A stretch of 64,000 nt of DNA, taken from Bacillota bacterium. GTDB taxonomy: Bacteria; Bacillota; Clostridia; Peptostreptococcales; Anaerovoracaceae. The position numbers were made by a program, and so were the translations under genes. The stretch is taken from assembly GCA_016280485.1 (NCBI GenBank), contig JAEEGU010000051.1, positions 82,166 to 146,165 of the forward strand. Reading direction: 5' to 3'. Below are positions 26,289 to 34,400 of the stretch, piece by piece (the stretch's first letter is position 1; each line of letters starts with the position of its first letter). The notes under the pieces are model-generated. The model had not been told where the DNA came from and made no database searches. It worked only from the letters and a program-made list of their open reading frames with translations.

Positions 26289-26931
26289 GTATCTTTCCTC
26301 CGTCGTCAAGCCATTTCTGGCCAAAGGATTTGCTTATCAGTTCCAGCGTTTTACTCCTCTTTTCACTGTATGTCGTAACCGGCATTTCAAAGAGCGCGAG
26401 CTGATCGATCGACGGGAATTCCTCCTCCACTCGGGCCTGCTCCGCTTCCGCCTGGGTAATCACAGGGGGCTCCCCGCCGCAGAGATGATGCAGATTGATT
26501 CCGTCGTCCAGCAGATAGAAGCCAAGCAAAAAACGATGGCACTCGCGGAAATCATTTTGATACCCAAGCAGGCAGCTCCGGTAATCACGCTCGATGCCGG
26601 AACTGAGCTTTTTTGAGCAGGTCGTAAACGCCAGGGAGTGCCTGTATTTTTCAAGGTCAACATACCCTTTTGAGCAGAGGAACCTTCGATCGGTTACGTC
26701 CAAGGAAAACCCGTCCGTATAGTCCCGGTAGTGCAGGTTTGAAAGGTAGAAAAGCTCTCGAAGGGCGGTCTTCCCTGCCCTGGGCGTCGTCTCAATCTCT
26801 GCCTTATTTCGTACATCAATCACACACTGGATCCCGTAGGATTTCAGGACTGTAATCAGGTAACTGTAGTCCTGAAAGGCCTCAATTCCACAGGTGAAAA
26901 CGATCCCGTTCCCCGGCATTTCGCACGCCAC
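26281..26931 (-). CDS. DUF488-like protein (216 aa)
   Basis: The N-terminus is IVFTCGIEAF...LKSYGIQCVIDVRNKAEIETTP, the central block LHYRDYTDG, and the C-terminal block CLLGYQNDFRECHRFLL carries the Cys-His-Arg signature of DUF488 proteins. That family is widespread beside DNA-modification and repair genes; activity unproven. The frame opens at GTG 26931 (AAGGGA close by); an ATG at 26919 is a possible alternative. It overlaps the LRR gene by 8 bases and is driven by the promoter at 26976. Confidence 0.7.
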   Translation of the reverse strand: MACEMPGNGIVFTCGIEAFQDYSYLITVLKSYGIQCVIDVRNKAEIETTPRAGKTALRELFYLSNLHYRDYTDGFSLDVTDRRFLCSKGYVDLEKYRHSLAFTTCSKKLSSGIERDYRSCLLGYQNDFRECHRFLLGFYLLDDGINLHHLCGGEPPVITQAEAEQARVEEEFPSIDQLALFEMPVTTYSEKRSKTLELISKSFGQKWLDDGGKIRG

Positions 26932-26975
26932 CCTTCCCTTTTTATAGTGTTTTTTCCCGTATCAATTACGTCACA

Positions 26976-27004
26976 ATTATATAGTATATCTATTAACTTG
27001 TCAA
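26976..27004 (-). promoter_or_regulatory. Promoter of the DUF488/LRR operon
   Basis: Minus-strand TTGACA (26999-27004), 17-base spacer, TATAAT (26976-26981), preceded by AAAG. Confidence 0.85.
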
Positions 27005-27102
27005 CTTTGCGAGGATCTGCGAAATGCACGTTCTTCCTGAATTCTCCGAAGAAAACCAAAATCGCTGCTTCTCGACCACGTCGAAAAACAGCGATTTCAG
27101 AG

Positions 27103-27131
27103 TTGACACCATGGGTAATTTTTAGTAGAAT
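27103..27131 (+). promoter_or_regulatory. Promoter of the type I toxin mRNA
   Basis: TTGACA (27103-27108), 17-base spacer, TAGAAT (27126-27131), preceded by AGAG. The leader then contains a GCCTCC/GGAGGC hairpin (27141-27159) that may pair with or shield the ribosome site. Confidence 0.75.
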
Positions 27132-27198
27132 AATGCCGAAGCCTCCCGGAGACGGAGGCGGCTCCCCTTTCTGACGTACAGGAAGGGAGGTGATCCGT

Positions 27199-27288
27199 AT
27201 GACGATTACGCTCTCTGAACTCTTTCAGCTCGGCACGCTTATCGTTGCGGTCATTACCTTGATCCATAACTGGAACAAGAAAAAGTAG
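27199..27288 (+). CDS. Small hydrophobic peptide, type I toxin-like (29 aa)
   Basis: A very strong ribosome site (GGGAGGTGATCC, almost full anti-SD complement) precedes ATG 27199. The peptide has a single membrane helix (about residues 8-22, LFQLGTLIVAVITLI) and a polar, Lys-rich end NWNKKK. This matches the holin-like/TxpA-type toxins of Firmicutes type I systems in size and layout. Its 3' end is overlapped by a convergent short RNA transcribed from 27367, the usual arrangement for an antisense RNA antitoxin. Assignment as toxin is inferred from architecture, not from a named homologue. Confidence 0.7.
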   Translation: MTITLSELFQLGTLIVAVITLIHNWNKKK

Positions 27289-27360
27289 CCGCCATCCACT
27301 CTCACACGGCAGCGGCTACTTATCGCAGATAGGGGTCGCCGCCTCTCGTTGGCTTCCTCT
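27276..27360 (-). ncRNA. Antisense RNA antitoxin (about 85 nt)
   Basis: From the promoter at 27367-27395 transcription runs into the toxin gene. The stem AAGTAGCCGC/GCGGCTACTT (27283-27321) followed on the minus strand by TTTTTCTTG is an intrinsic terminator that includes the toxin stop codon region, so the RNA pairs with the toxin mRNA 3' end. Confidence 0.65.
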
Positions 27361-27366
27361 GACCGT

Positions 27367-27395
27367 ATTGTACACCGATTGACTCAGGTTGTCAA
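27367..27395 (-). promoter_or_regulatory. Promoter of the antisense antitoxin
   Basis: Minus-strand TTGACA (27390-27395), 17-base spacer, TACAAT (27367-27372). Confidence 0.75.
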
Positions 27396-27415
27396 TACTT
27401 CTCAGAGAAAATTCC

Positions 27416-27447
27416 GGGCCAGCCTTCGGGCTGGCCCAATTTTTTTC
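27416..27447 (+). terminator. Terminator of the toxin mRNA
   Basis: 9-bp stem GGGCCAGCC/GGCTGGCCC with loop TTCG, then AATTTTTTT. This gives a toxin transcript of about 305 nt. Confidence 0.85.
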
Positions 27448-27452
27448 GCTTA

Positions 27453-27488
27453 TTACGGGTTATACATAGCTGGAATAAAACGAAGTAG
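27453..27488 (+). pseudogene. Remnant of a second toxin 3' end
   Basis: The stretch from TTACG to GAAGTAG aligns with the last 12 codons of the toxin gene at 27254-27288, but it is one base longer, carries internal stops and has no 5' part. It lies 200 bases from the first copy, so the unit was tandemly duplicated and the toxin part lost. Confidence 0.6.
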
Positions 27489-27557
27489 CCGCTCTCCCAG
27501 CCAAAGAGTGTCGGCTACTTCAACACACGAAGAACGCCGTCTTCTGAGGCTTCCTCT
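27476..27557 (-). ncRNA. Second, orphan antisense RNA (about 80 nt)
   Basis: Its promoter (27564-27592), the hairpin AAGTAGCCG/CGGCTACTT (27483-27520) and a following CGTTTTATT all match the first antisense unit at the same spacing, though the loop sequence differs. It could still act on the neighbouring toxin, or on a toxin elsewhere. Confidence 0.55.
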
Positions 27558-27563
27558 GGTTGT

Positions 27564-27592
27564 ATTATGCACCTTCCTTCAGAAGTTGTCAA
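27564..27592 (-). promoter_or_regulatory. Promoter of the second antisense RNA
   Basis: Minus-strand TTGACA (27587-27592), 17-base spacer, CATAAT (27564-27569). Confidence 0.65.
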
Positions 27593-27616
27593 TATAAACC
27601 GGGAGAAAAAGTTTCT

Positions 27617-27646
27617 GGGCCAGCCTACGGGCTGGCCCAATTTTTT
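27617..27646 (+). terminator. Duplicate of the toxin terminator
   Basis: Stem GGGCCAGCC/GGCTGGCCC, loop TACG, then AATTTTTT and the same CGCTTATTACG tail as the first copy at 27416. Confidence 0.8.
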
Positions 27647-27664
27647 CGCTTATTACGTTTACTT

Positions 27665-29209
27665 TTATGCGTTTTCATTTGGGAAAACTATATCTGAGTC
27701 TTTGACATCTGATAGTATCTTCGGTTCTCCATTGTGGTTAATGCAAGTTATCGAACCACTTAACAGTAGCGTCCAATCCGGAGATATCTCTATTTCAGCA
27801 GTTTTATCAGGACTACATAGCCGCACTTTTCCGTCGGGGTACTTTATAATTTCAGTTGTTCCGTCAGGGCGTTCCAGCCGTATTTTGCCATCGGGGAACC
27901 TCACAATTTCATGTGTGCCATCTCGACGGCACAATGAAAAATTTCCGTCTGGTAGTATTATGAATTCAACAGAATTGTCCGGGCGGCTCATAATCAACTC
28001 TCCATCAGGAAGCCTAATAATTTCATCTGTTTCATCATCTCTGCTTAACACAACCTTTCCACTTGGGTTTATAACAATTATAGCAGATGCGCCAGGAACG
28101 CTCAACTCAACTTTACCATCGGGGTATTTCATTATTTCAGTTGTTCCGTCATGGCGTTTTAACTGAACTTTGCCATCTGGGTATTTATAAATCTCACTTC
28201 CGCCACGAAATTTCTCTTTTGTAATAATTCGCCCATCAACGTCGTAAATAACATAATTCCCCGTTTTATGATCCTCCATCCAATGTCCAGATATAATTAA
28301 GTCATTTAATTTTGCAACGCCGACGCCGTGCTTTAAGTCGGCCTTCCATTCTCCGTCATAACTACATTCTTCAATCAAATTACTATTCTTATTGTGACGT
28401 AGTATATATAAGCGTCCTTTTCCGTGTCGTTTTCCATTCTGAAAATCTCCATTATAAGATTCTTCTTCAATCACCCAACCGAGCTCGTCTTGCTCTTCTT
28501 CATGGCTCCATATCATAGTGCCGCGGCCGTGAGGCATACCGTTTTTCCATTCGCCGATGTAGGTTGTCCCATCTTCATAGACAACCGGTGCAGTAAGTTT
28601 CCCAATAAAATCTTTTAAAGCGTCTGGAGATTGATGAATGTCCCCTGTGCTCGACGATGTAACGTGTTTCAACACATCAAACATTATCTCTTTAAGTTCA
28701 TCAAGTTCTATCTTTCTGATTCCGGTATCTGTTCCTTCAAACGCTCCTGTCGGATTTCCATCCTTTTGAGTTTGATCTTTTAAAAGTTCCCCTCCTTCGT
28801 CGCACCGCCTCAAAGAAGGAATCGAATAAGAGCTTTTCCGGTCATTAACAAACAGTCTTTCATGCCGACAACCTTCTATCAAACTTAAATCGAATTTTTT
28901 GAGATTTTTAGTAAATACATCAGATATTGTTCTTTGAAACGCATTCTTATATGTTCTCCACATGCTTTTGTCGCCAGACAATCGTTCTGCAAGTTTCTTT
29001 TGTATCTCTTCGTAAGTCGCCTTTCCACCATTTTTTTCGAGAATCACGCTAAAAACTATCTTGGCAATTTCAGATTTTAGCACACAAATTTTTGAGTTTT
29101 CATCTAATTTGTTAAGCGGCTGTTCCGTAAATTGAATTCTGCCTGTATCTGTGTCTTCAAAAACATACAATCCATTTTTTGCATCAGTTATCTTGTAGCA
29201 TTTTGTCAA
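27665..29209 (-). CDS. MORN-repeat protein with PDG beta-repeats (514 aa)
   Basis: The start is TTG 29209 with GGAG eleven bases upstream. Residues 1-130 contain a helical domain (EIAKIVFSVILEKNGGKATYEEIQKKL) that may be a winged helix. MORN repeats follow near 214-300 (YIGEWKNGMPHGRG, YNGDFQNGKRHGKG, YDGEWKADLKHGVG). Residues about 336-490 hold eight repeats of 18-19 residues with consensus TxEIxxxPDGKxxLxRxDG. That pattern recalls the TCP10/CPAP G-box single-layer beta-sheet. The gene is AT-richer than its neighbours, which hints at recent transfer. Function unknown. Confidence 0.75.
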   Translation of the reverse strand: MTKCYKITDAKNGLYVFEDTDTGRIQFTEQPLNKLDENSKICVLKSEIAKIVFSVILEKNGGKATYEEIQKKLAERLSGDKSMWRTYKNAFQRTISDVFTKNLKKFDLSLIEGCRHERLFVNDRKSSYSIPSLRRCDEGGELLKDQTQKDGNPTGAFEGTDTGIRKIELDELKEIMFDVLKHVTSSSTGDIHQSPDALKDFIGKLTAPVVYEDGTTYIGEWKNGMPHGRGTMIWSHEEEQDELGWVIEEESYNGDFQNGKRHGKGRLYILRHNKNSNLIEECSYDGEWKADLKHGVGVAKLNDLIISGHWMEDHKTGNYVIYDVDGRIITKEKFRGGSEIYKYPDGKVQLKRHDGTTEIMKYPDGKVELSVPGASAIIVINPSGKVVLSRDDETDEIIRLPDGELIMSRPDNSVEFIILPDGNFSLCRRDGTHEIVRFPDGKIRLERPDGTTEIIKYPDGKVRLCSPDKTAEIEISPDWTLLLSGSITCINHNGEPKILSDVKDSDIVFPNENA

Positions 29210-29241
29210 AGCATAATCATCTCCTTGTATAATTTATTTTT

Positions 29242-29270
29242 ATTATATCATTTGTCTATGATGTTGTCCA
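29242..29270 (-). promoter_or_regulatory. Promoter of the MORN-repeat gene
   Basis: Minus-strand TGGACA (29265-29270), 17-base spacer, TATAAT (29242-29247). Confidence 0.7.
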
Positions 29271-29361
29271 CAAAAAACGAATATTACGAACAAACAACGA
29301 AACTGTAACGAATTATTTCTCCAAATTATTTGCTATAATTTAACCATCGAAGGCATCACCC

Positions 29362-29462
29362 GGCGGCACGGCTCGGGACTGGCTGCTCTCCGTTTACCCC
29401 CCTCCTTTAACCACCTCTGTCCCTAATCCCCAAAGCTGCTGCCACCTCCGCCCCGTGCCGCC
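29362..29462. other. GC-rich element bounded by a 10-bp inverted repeat
   Basis: GGCGGCACGG (29362-29371) pairs with CCGTGCCGCC (29453-29462). The interior is very C-rich on the plus strand and contrasts with AT-rich flanks. It might be a structured RNA or a recombination scar. The rest of 29271-29661 shows only an AAGGAGGTGAAG ribosome-like site (29519-29530) before a short frame. Confidence 0.3.
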
Positions 29463-29661
29463 ATCTTCATTCTTCATCAAGGTAGGATCCTCCAAGTATA
29501 TTCCATCTGTCAACGCATAAAGGAGGTGAAGTTGTCGATCGAAATCAACTGGCCTGACGCAAGATAATCTGACGTTCCGTTTCTCCTGGCAAGAATCTAA
29601 TAGGAAACGGGAAAAATGCAAAGAAGAAACCACAAAACGAAACAGTAAAGGAGAATTTGAT

Positions 29662-30126
29662 ATGAGAAAAACTAAGATTATTGTGACTATTATCCTTGTT
29701 CTGACAATGATTTATATGTTCTCGGGATGCAATAGCCTCTTTGGCAGTTCGCCCGAAAAACGAGCGCAGAAGTATCTAAACGCTTTGGTAGCCGGGGACA
29801 TGGAAACATTAGAGGACTTCGAGATGCCGTTACAGAAAGCCACCTCCAAATCCCTCAAGGGTTTGTCTAAAGGGATGATAAACTCGATGTTCAATTCAAG
29901 TATTGATGATAATGGTATGAACGCCATGGGTGGAGCTCTTGTTGCTTACATTTTTTCCGGGTACAAATTTAAGGTTACAGGATCCGAGGTCGAAGGAGAA
30001 TCCGCGAAGGTTTACTTCGACGTCTATATTGACGATCAACTGTCCAGAAGCAACGAATTCCTTCCAATGACCGAATACAACGGTGAGTGGTACGTTACAT
30101 TTAGTGATTATTTGAATTTGAAATAG
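29662..30126 (+). CDS. Small lipoprotein (154 aa)
   Basis: Ribosome site AAAGGAGAATTTGAT before ATG 29662. The signal peptide ends in lipobox MFSGC (Cys23). The mature part (RAQKYLNALVAGDMETLEDF...) followed by a beta-rich half (FKVTGSEVEGESAKVYFDVYI) resembles the DUF4878/NTF2-like lipoprotein layout of Firmicutes, seen by eye only. Role unknown. Confidence 0.7.
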   Translation: MRKTKIIVTIILVLTMIYMFSGCNSLFGSSPEKRAQKYLNALVAGDMETLEDFEMPLQKATSKSLKGLSKGMINSMFNSSIDDNGMNAMGGALVAYIFSGYKFKVTGSEVEGESAKVYFDVYIDDQLSRSNEFLPMTEYNGEWYVTFSDYLNLK

Positions 30127-30165
30127 AACCGAAAATCCACTTATGCTATACAAATACAGAAACAC

Positions 30166-30201
30166 TACGGAGGACCCGATAAGCTCTTCGGGGCCTCCGT
30201 A
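30166..30201 (+). terminator. Hairpin between two small genes
   Basis: TACGGAGG-A-CCC pairs with GGG-C-CTCCGTA. It lacks a clear T-run (ACAATTCC), so it may be a weak terminator or mRNA stabiliser. Confidence 0.4.
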
Positions 30202-30231
30202 ACAATTCCAACTGAAGGAGGAACGGCACGT

Positions 30232-30588
30232 ATGGTTAACTCAAACAGACAATACAATTTCGACAGACATTCCGTGTCGATCCATCTTAACAGTATCCTT
30301 GCATCCATTCGAGGCTCGAAAAAGGTGTCCGAAACAGACAGGATTGTAGTACAGGCAGTCTTGGAGATTATTGGGGACTTCCGCAATTACGGGCCTTTAT
30401 CTATCTCCATAAAGAGCGACGGATACTGCGAGGTTATTTCTGTCTTTTATGATAACGCTTGCGTTGTTACGATAATCCTTCGGGGACAAGATGTCGGTAT
30501 CAGCTATCTGAGAGACAGCGAACAGCACTGGATTTCTCCCCTGATAAGCATTGCAAGCGCTCACGCATCGCTGATACTCGGACAATAG
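30232..30588 (+). CDS. Hypothetical protein (118 aa)
   Basis: ATG at 30232 with GAAGGAGGAACGGCACGT upstream. The N-terminal half is helical with an SETDRIVVQAVLEIIGDF helix; a beta-rich centre follows (PLSISIKSDGYCEVISVFY). No signal peptide, no recognised motif. Followed by two more small genes on the same strand. Confidence 0.6.
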   Translation: MVNSNRQYNFDRHSVSIHLNSILASIRGSKKVSETDRIVVQAVLEIIGDFRNYGPLSISIKSDGYCEVISVFYDNACVVTIILRGQDVGISYLRDSEQHWISPLISIASAHASLILGQ

Positions 30589-30752
30589 GTAAGGATTGTG
30601 AATACCATGCGCGGAAAATCTGTTGAATTATCTGGACTCGTATGCTAAATTATAAGTGATGCAACAAAAATTCTGACGCGCCAGACGTTGATGCAAATGG
30701 ATACTGTATTTTTCGTTTATGAACCATAAGAGTACATTAAGGAGGAACTATC

Positions 30753-30905
30753 ATGATTTACAAGGAAGGACGCAGTTCTTACGGTTACTGTTGGATTGAA
30801 GGCGACGGAATCAACTTTTATGTGTATGTCATGGATGGAAAATCAAAATATGGACCGTACTCGTCATTAAGCGATGCTATGCGTGAGTACGAGCGTTGGT
30901 GTTGA
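30753..30905 (+). CDS. Micro-protein (50 aa)
   Basis: ATG at 30753 with AAGGAGGAACTATC upstream. It starts MIYKEGRSSYGYCWIEGDG and ends with a SDAMREYERWC helix. The layout, two or three strands and one helix, resembles small DUF-type modules beside phage and plasmid genes. No name recognised. The next gene starts 19 bases downstream. Confidence 0.5.
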   Translation: MIYKEGRSSYGYCWIEGDGINFYVYVMDGKSKYGPYSSLSDAMREYERWC

Positions 30906-30924
30906 TGGGAGGTGTGGTCTTTTC

Positions 30925-31374
30925 ATGGGAATGTTCGACAAACTGTTCGGGCGAAAGTCAGGAGCTAAAAAAGTAGCTCGTCCAGAACCATCGCCCTTTA
31001 CCGATGAAGAGTTATCATCTCTTACACATGAAATAAACGTAGCATATAAACAGATCATTAGCTCCCATAAGGGTTTAGATAACCTTAAATACTTTTCGAA
31101 CTTTCCGGTAGGTGCGCTATTGAGCGCTTCTGAGATAGTAGAATTGTGCCAGAAAAATGAAAAAGACGCATATAAGTATATCATATCTTATTATGATGGC
31201 GGTGGGCAATTTCTCCTTCATCGAAAGCAGTGCCAATATATGCTGAGTATTCTGGCGTATAAGGAAGCAGGGGCCAATATTCCTAATGATGTGATCTCTT
31301 TCGTATATAACGCTGTGGGAGGAAAAGATCCTGATGACTGCACATATCTGATTAAGTTAGAGCATCTTTGGTGA
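30925..31374 (+). CDS. Hypothetical protein (149 aa)
   Basis: ATG at 30925 is preferred over the longer frame; GGGAGGTG lies 13 bases upstream, and a second ATG at 30931 is equally possible. The start MGMFDKLFGRKSGAKK is a short amphipathic basic head typical of peripheral membrane proteins. The body is alpha-helical (DEELSSLTHEINVAYKQII). No domain recognised. Terminator follows. Confidence 0.55.
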   Translation: MGMFDKLFGRKSGAKKVARPEPSPFTDEELSSLTHEINVAYKQIISSHKGLDNLKYFSNFPVGALLSASEIVELCQKNEKDAYKYIISYYDGGGQFLLHRKQCQYMLSILAYKEAGANIPNDVISFVYNAVGGKDPDDCTYLIKLEHLW

Positions 31375-31436
31375 TTTCTGCAATAGCGTTCCGCTATAGC
31401 AGGATAGTATTGATGATTATTGAGTATCGATACGCT

Positions 31437-31478
31437 AATTCAGGGAGTCACGCGATTTGCGTGACTCCCTGAAATTTT
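31437..31478. terminator. Strong bidirectional terminator
   Basis: 17-bp near-perfect stem (AATTCAGGGAGTCACGC with its complement), 5-base loop, then TTTT on the plus side and AATTAG on the other. It lies between convergent genes. Confidence 0.85.
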
Positions 31479-31485
31479 AGTGCAA

Positions 31486-34400
31486 TCAATTTTTGTTCTT
31501 ATTAGCTGCGTAAAGGAAAGTAACAACTTGGGCTCGTGTACATGTGTCCTTAGGACTGAAAGTAGCTTCTGAAGTACCTGCAGTAATTCCGTTTTCAACT
31601 GCCCAAAGAACAGGCTTGTAGAAAAAGTCTTTCTCTTTTACGTCATTGAATGGATTCTCCGTTATTGTAGGCTCTGGTTTGCCTGCCGCCGCCCAGAGGA
31701 ATGTTACCACTTGGGAACGGCTGCACTCAACGCCAACCCCAAACAATGTCGTGTCAACGCCTGCGGTAATCCCATTTTCAACTGCCCAAAGAACAGGCTT
31801 ATAGTAATACTTCCCTTCCGTCACATCTGTAAATGGGTTTTCCGTAGTCGTAGGTTCAGGTCTTCCATTGGCTGCCCAAAGGAAAGTCACAACTTGCTCA
31901 CGGGTACATGTCAGATTCGGTCCGAAGTGCGTTGCATCGACGCCGGCTGTAATTCCGTTATTGACTGCCCAGAGTACGGGATTGAAGAACCAGTCTTTCT
32001 CTTTCACATCTTCAAATGGATTCTGGCTCGGATCCCATTTGCCGCATCGGACGCAAACTCCGTTTTGGTAATCGTGTCCAAGCGCCGGAATAGTGTCACC
32101 AACATACGTATCTCCGCAAATTGAGCAAGTGTACGTTGTGAACCCATCTTCCGTGCAGGTAGGTGCAGTTACTTCACCAGTGTAATCGTGTTCGTGGGAA
32201 AGATTTGCCCCTACGAAATGCACCATGTTGCGGTACAAGGTAACATCTTCGCTATCCTCGGTATAGATCCTTCCTGTTGCATAGCCGAGCTTGATTTCAT
32301 AGTTACCAGCCTCAATTTCTTCTCCGGATTTCAACGGGAGCGTGAACAGCAAGCCATCGGTTGTGCTCGGATAAGAGCTTAGCCAGGTTATTGCCCAGCC
32401 AGATTCCTCATACTGTGAGACTGTAAAACTACCATACTTTGTAGTTTCGCCTGGCGTGCAAATACGATCGCCGTCTTCGACGTCAATGTAGTAAATGCTC
32501 CTGTCGCATTCCAAAATCAAAGTAAAACCAATCATGCCTGGATTCCCTTGTATTTCAACTTCAATAGGAACGTCCATATCCGGCACAGTATCGACGATCT
32601 TCGTATCAAGCGGAAGAACAATTGGTGGGGCTTCTTCGGTTGGTGTGTCATCATGAACAAAGAATATGTTGACGACCTCACTATCGTTTTTGCCATCAGT
32701 GACCGCTATTGCGCTTACAAGGGTAGTATTGGTTAGGTGAATTGGATCAGAATAAACTGCACTGTCCTTTGTTGGCGTCGTTCCATCGGTTGTGTAATAA
32801 ATTGTTGACCCAATCTCCGACTCCAATTCGAGGTCAATTTCAATTCCGACTTCGAAGAAGCCGATGTTAGATATGGGAGCAGCAACCGTTTCCGCAAACA
32901 CTACAATCGGTCGTACTTCAAGATCAGAAGTAACATTCCACCACGTAACGTCTGTAGACCAGCCAAGAAACACTTTTCCTTCTACGACAAGCGGCTCGGG
33001 TAAAACAGCGGAATCACCGTATGCGACTTGCTGCTCTTGATAAACATTGCCATTTTCATCCAAGAATCGAACCGTAAAGAGCTGCCTATCATACACTGCA
33101 GACACAACCATATTATCTTGAACCGTGGTATTTCCTTCCAGGATCGCGTCCCAGCCAATGAATACACGACCTTCTGCCGTTGGTGTGTAGGGTGCTGTGA
33201 TTGTGTCACCATAGTAATATTTTTGGAATCCGATATTCTCATTAACCCAGTCTACAAAAGCAACGATATACTGCTCTTTTTCAAACTGGGCGAATATATC
33301 AACATTCTTAAAAATATCCGTGGTGCGCTCGCTCCAGCCAACGAAGCGGTATCCTTGTTTTTCTGGAACTGGAGGAACAACAGCGTTTTGACCTTCCAAA
33401 ACGGTCTGCGTAGAAATCACGCTGCCGTCATCCATTAGAAACCGAACGGTATACTCCGGTTTTGGCGCGTCGAGTACGTCGACATTCAGGAGACCGGTCG
33501 TGCCCTGGATACCCAGCGCAACTATATAGTTTCCACTCTCTACGGAAGGCTGATTGATCGGGATGAAGTTTACAACATAAGAGTTGCCTTCACCAAGCGT
33601 AATCTGCCCAACGTACTGCATCTGATACTGGTTCGGATCCATATTCTTGGACTGATAGACCATTATCGTTGCAACTTTCCCGCTGAGATCCTCGTCCGGG
33701 CAAACAGTTCCGGTAAATCGGTAATTCTGGCCGCTGGTGTCTTCTGTTCCTGCGCTTGTATCATAGATAGGCACTTCATCTCTGTAACGATACACCGTGC
33801 GTGTTTGAACATTGCGGGTTGAAGAGGGCGTTACTTCGGTGTCACTCCAGCTCGACCAGTCAGTCCAACGGTAGAAATAGTACGTCCATACTTGATTGCG
33901 AGTGCGATATCTATATGCCGTTCGGATTACCGGATAAGCCCCTCCTGCATCAATCGTGCCCGGTGCGGTATCGTTCGTGTTTCCTGTACTGAAATTCCAT
34001 CGTTGAGCATCGCCGAGAGATTCCGTCCAGCGCTTTGCGCTGGTATAAGAGTATGTATGCCAGTTACTGTCCTTATAGGCCGTCGGGAACCAACCTTCAT
34101 TCCAGTCAGAGCTGGAAAGAGTATACTGGTGACAATCGCTCAAGCCCTGGAACGGCTCGTGGCCTCCACAGACAGGGCAATAGAAATAGTAGTATCTCCA
34201 TTCCGTTCGTGACTCCACCTGAACAGAATCGCTGCTCGACTGCGAAGATGTACTCCAACTGCTCCAGTCGCCCCAGGGGCCCCAAGCCCAGGAAGAGTCG
34301 TACAAGGTCCATCCGTTCATGCTGCTATTGGAGCTTGTAGTGGTTTCCTTGTCCTGATACCGATACTGCGTCTTGCTTTCTATCGTTCGCCCTTCCTTTT

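Noticed and set aside
29394-29633. 79-codon minus-strand frame before the small lipoprotein
   Set aside because: It crosses the C-rich inverted-repeat block and has no ribosome site.
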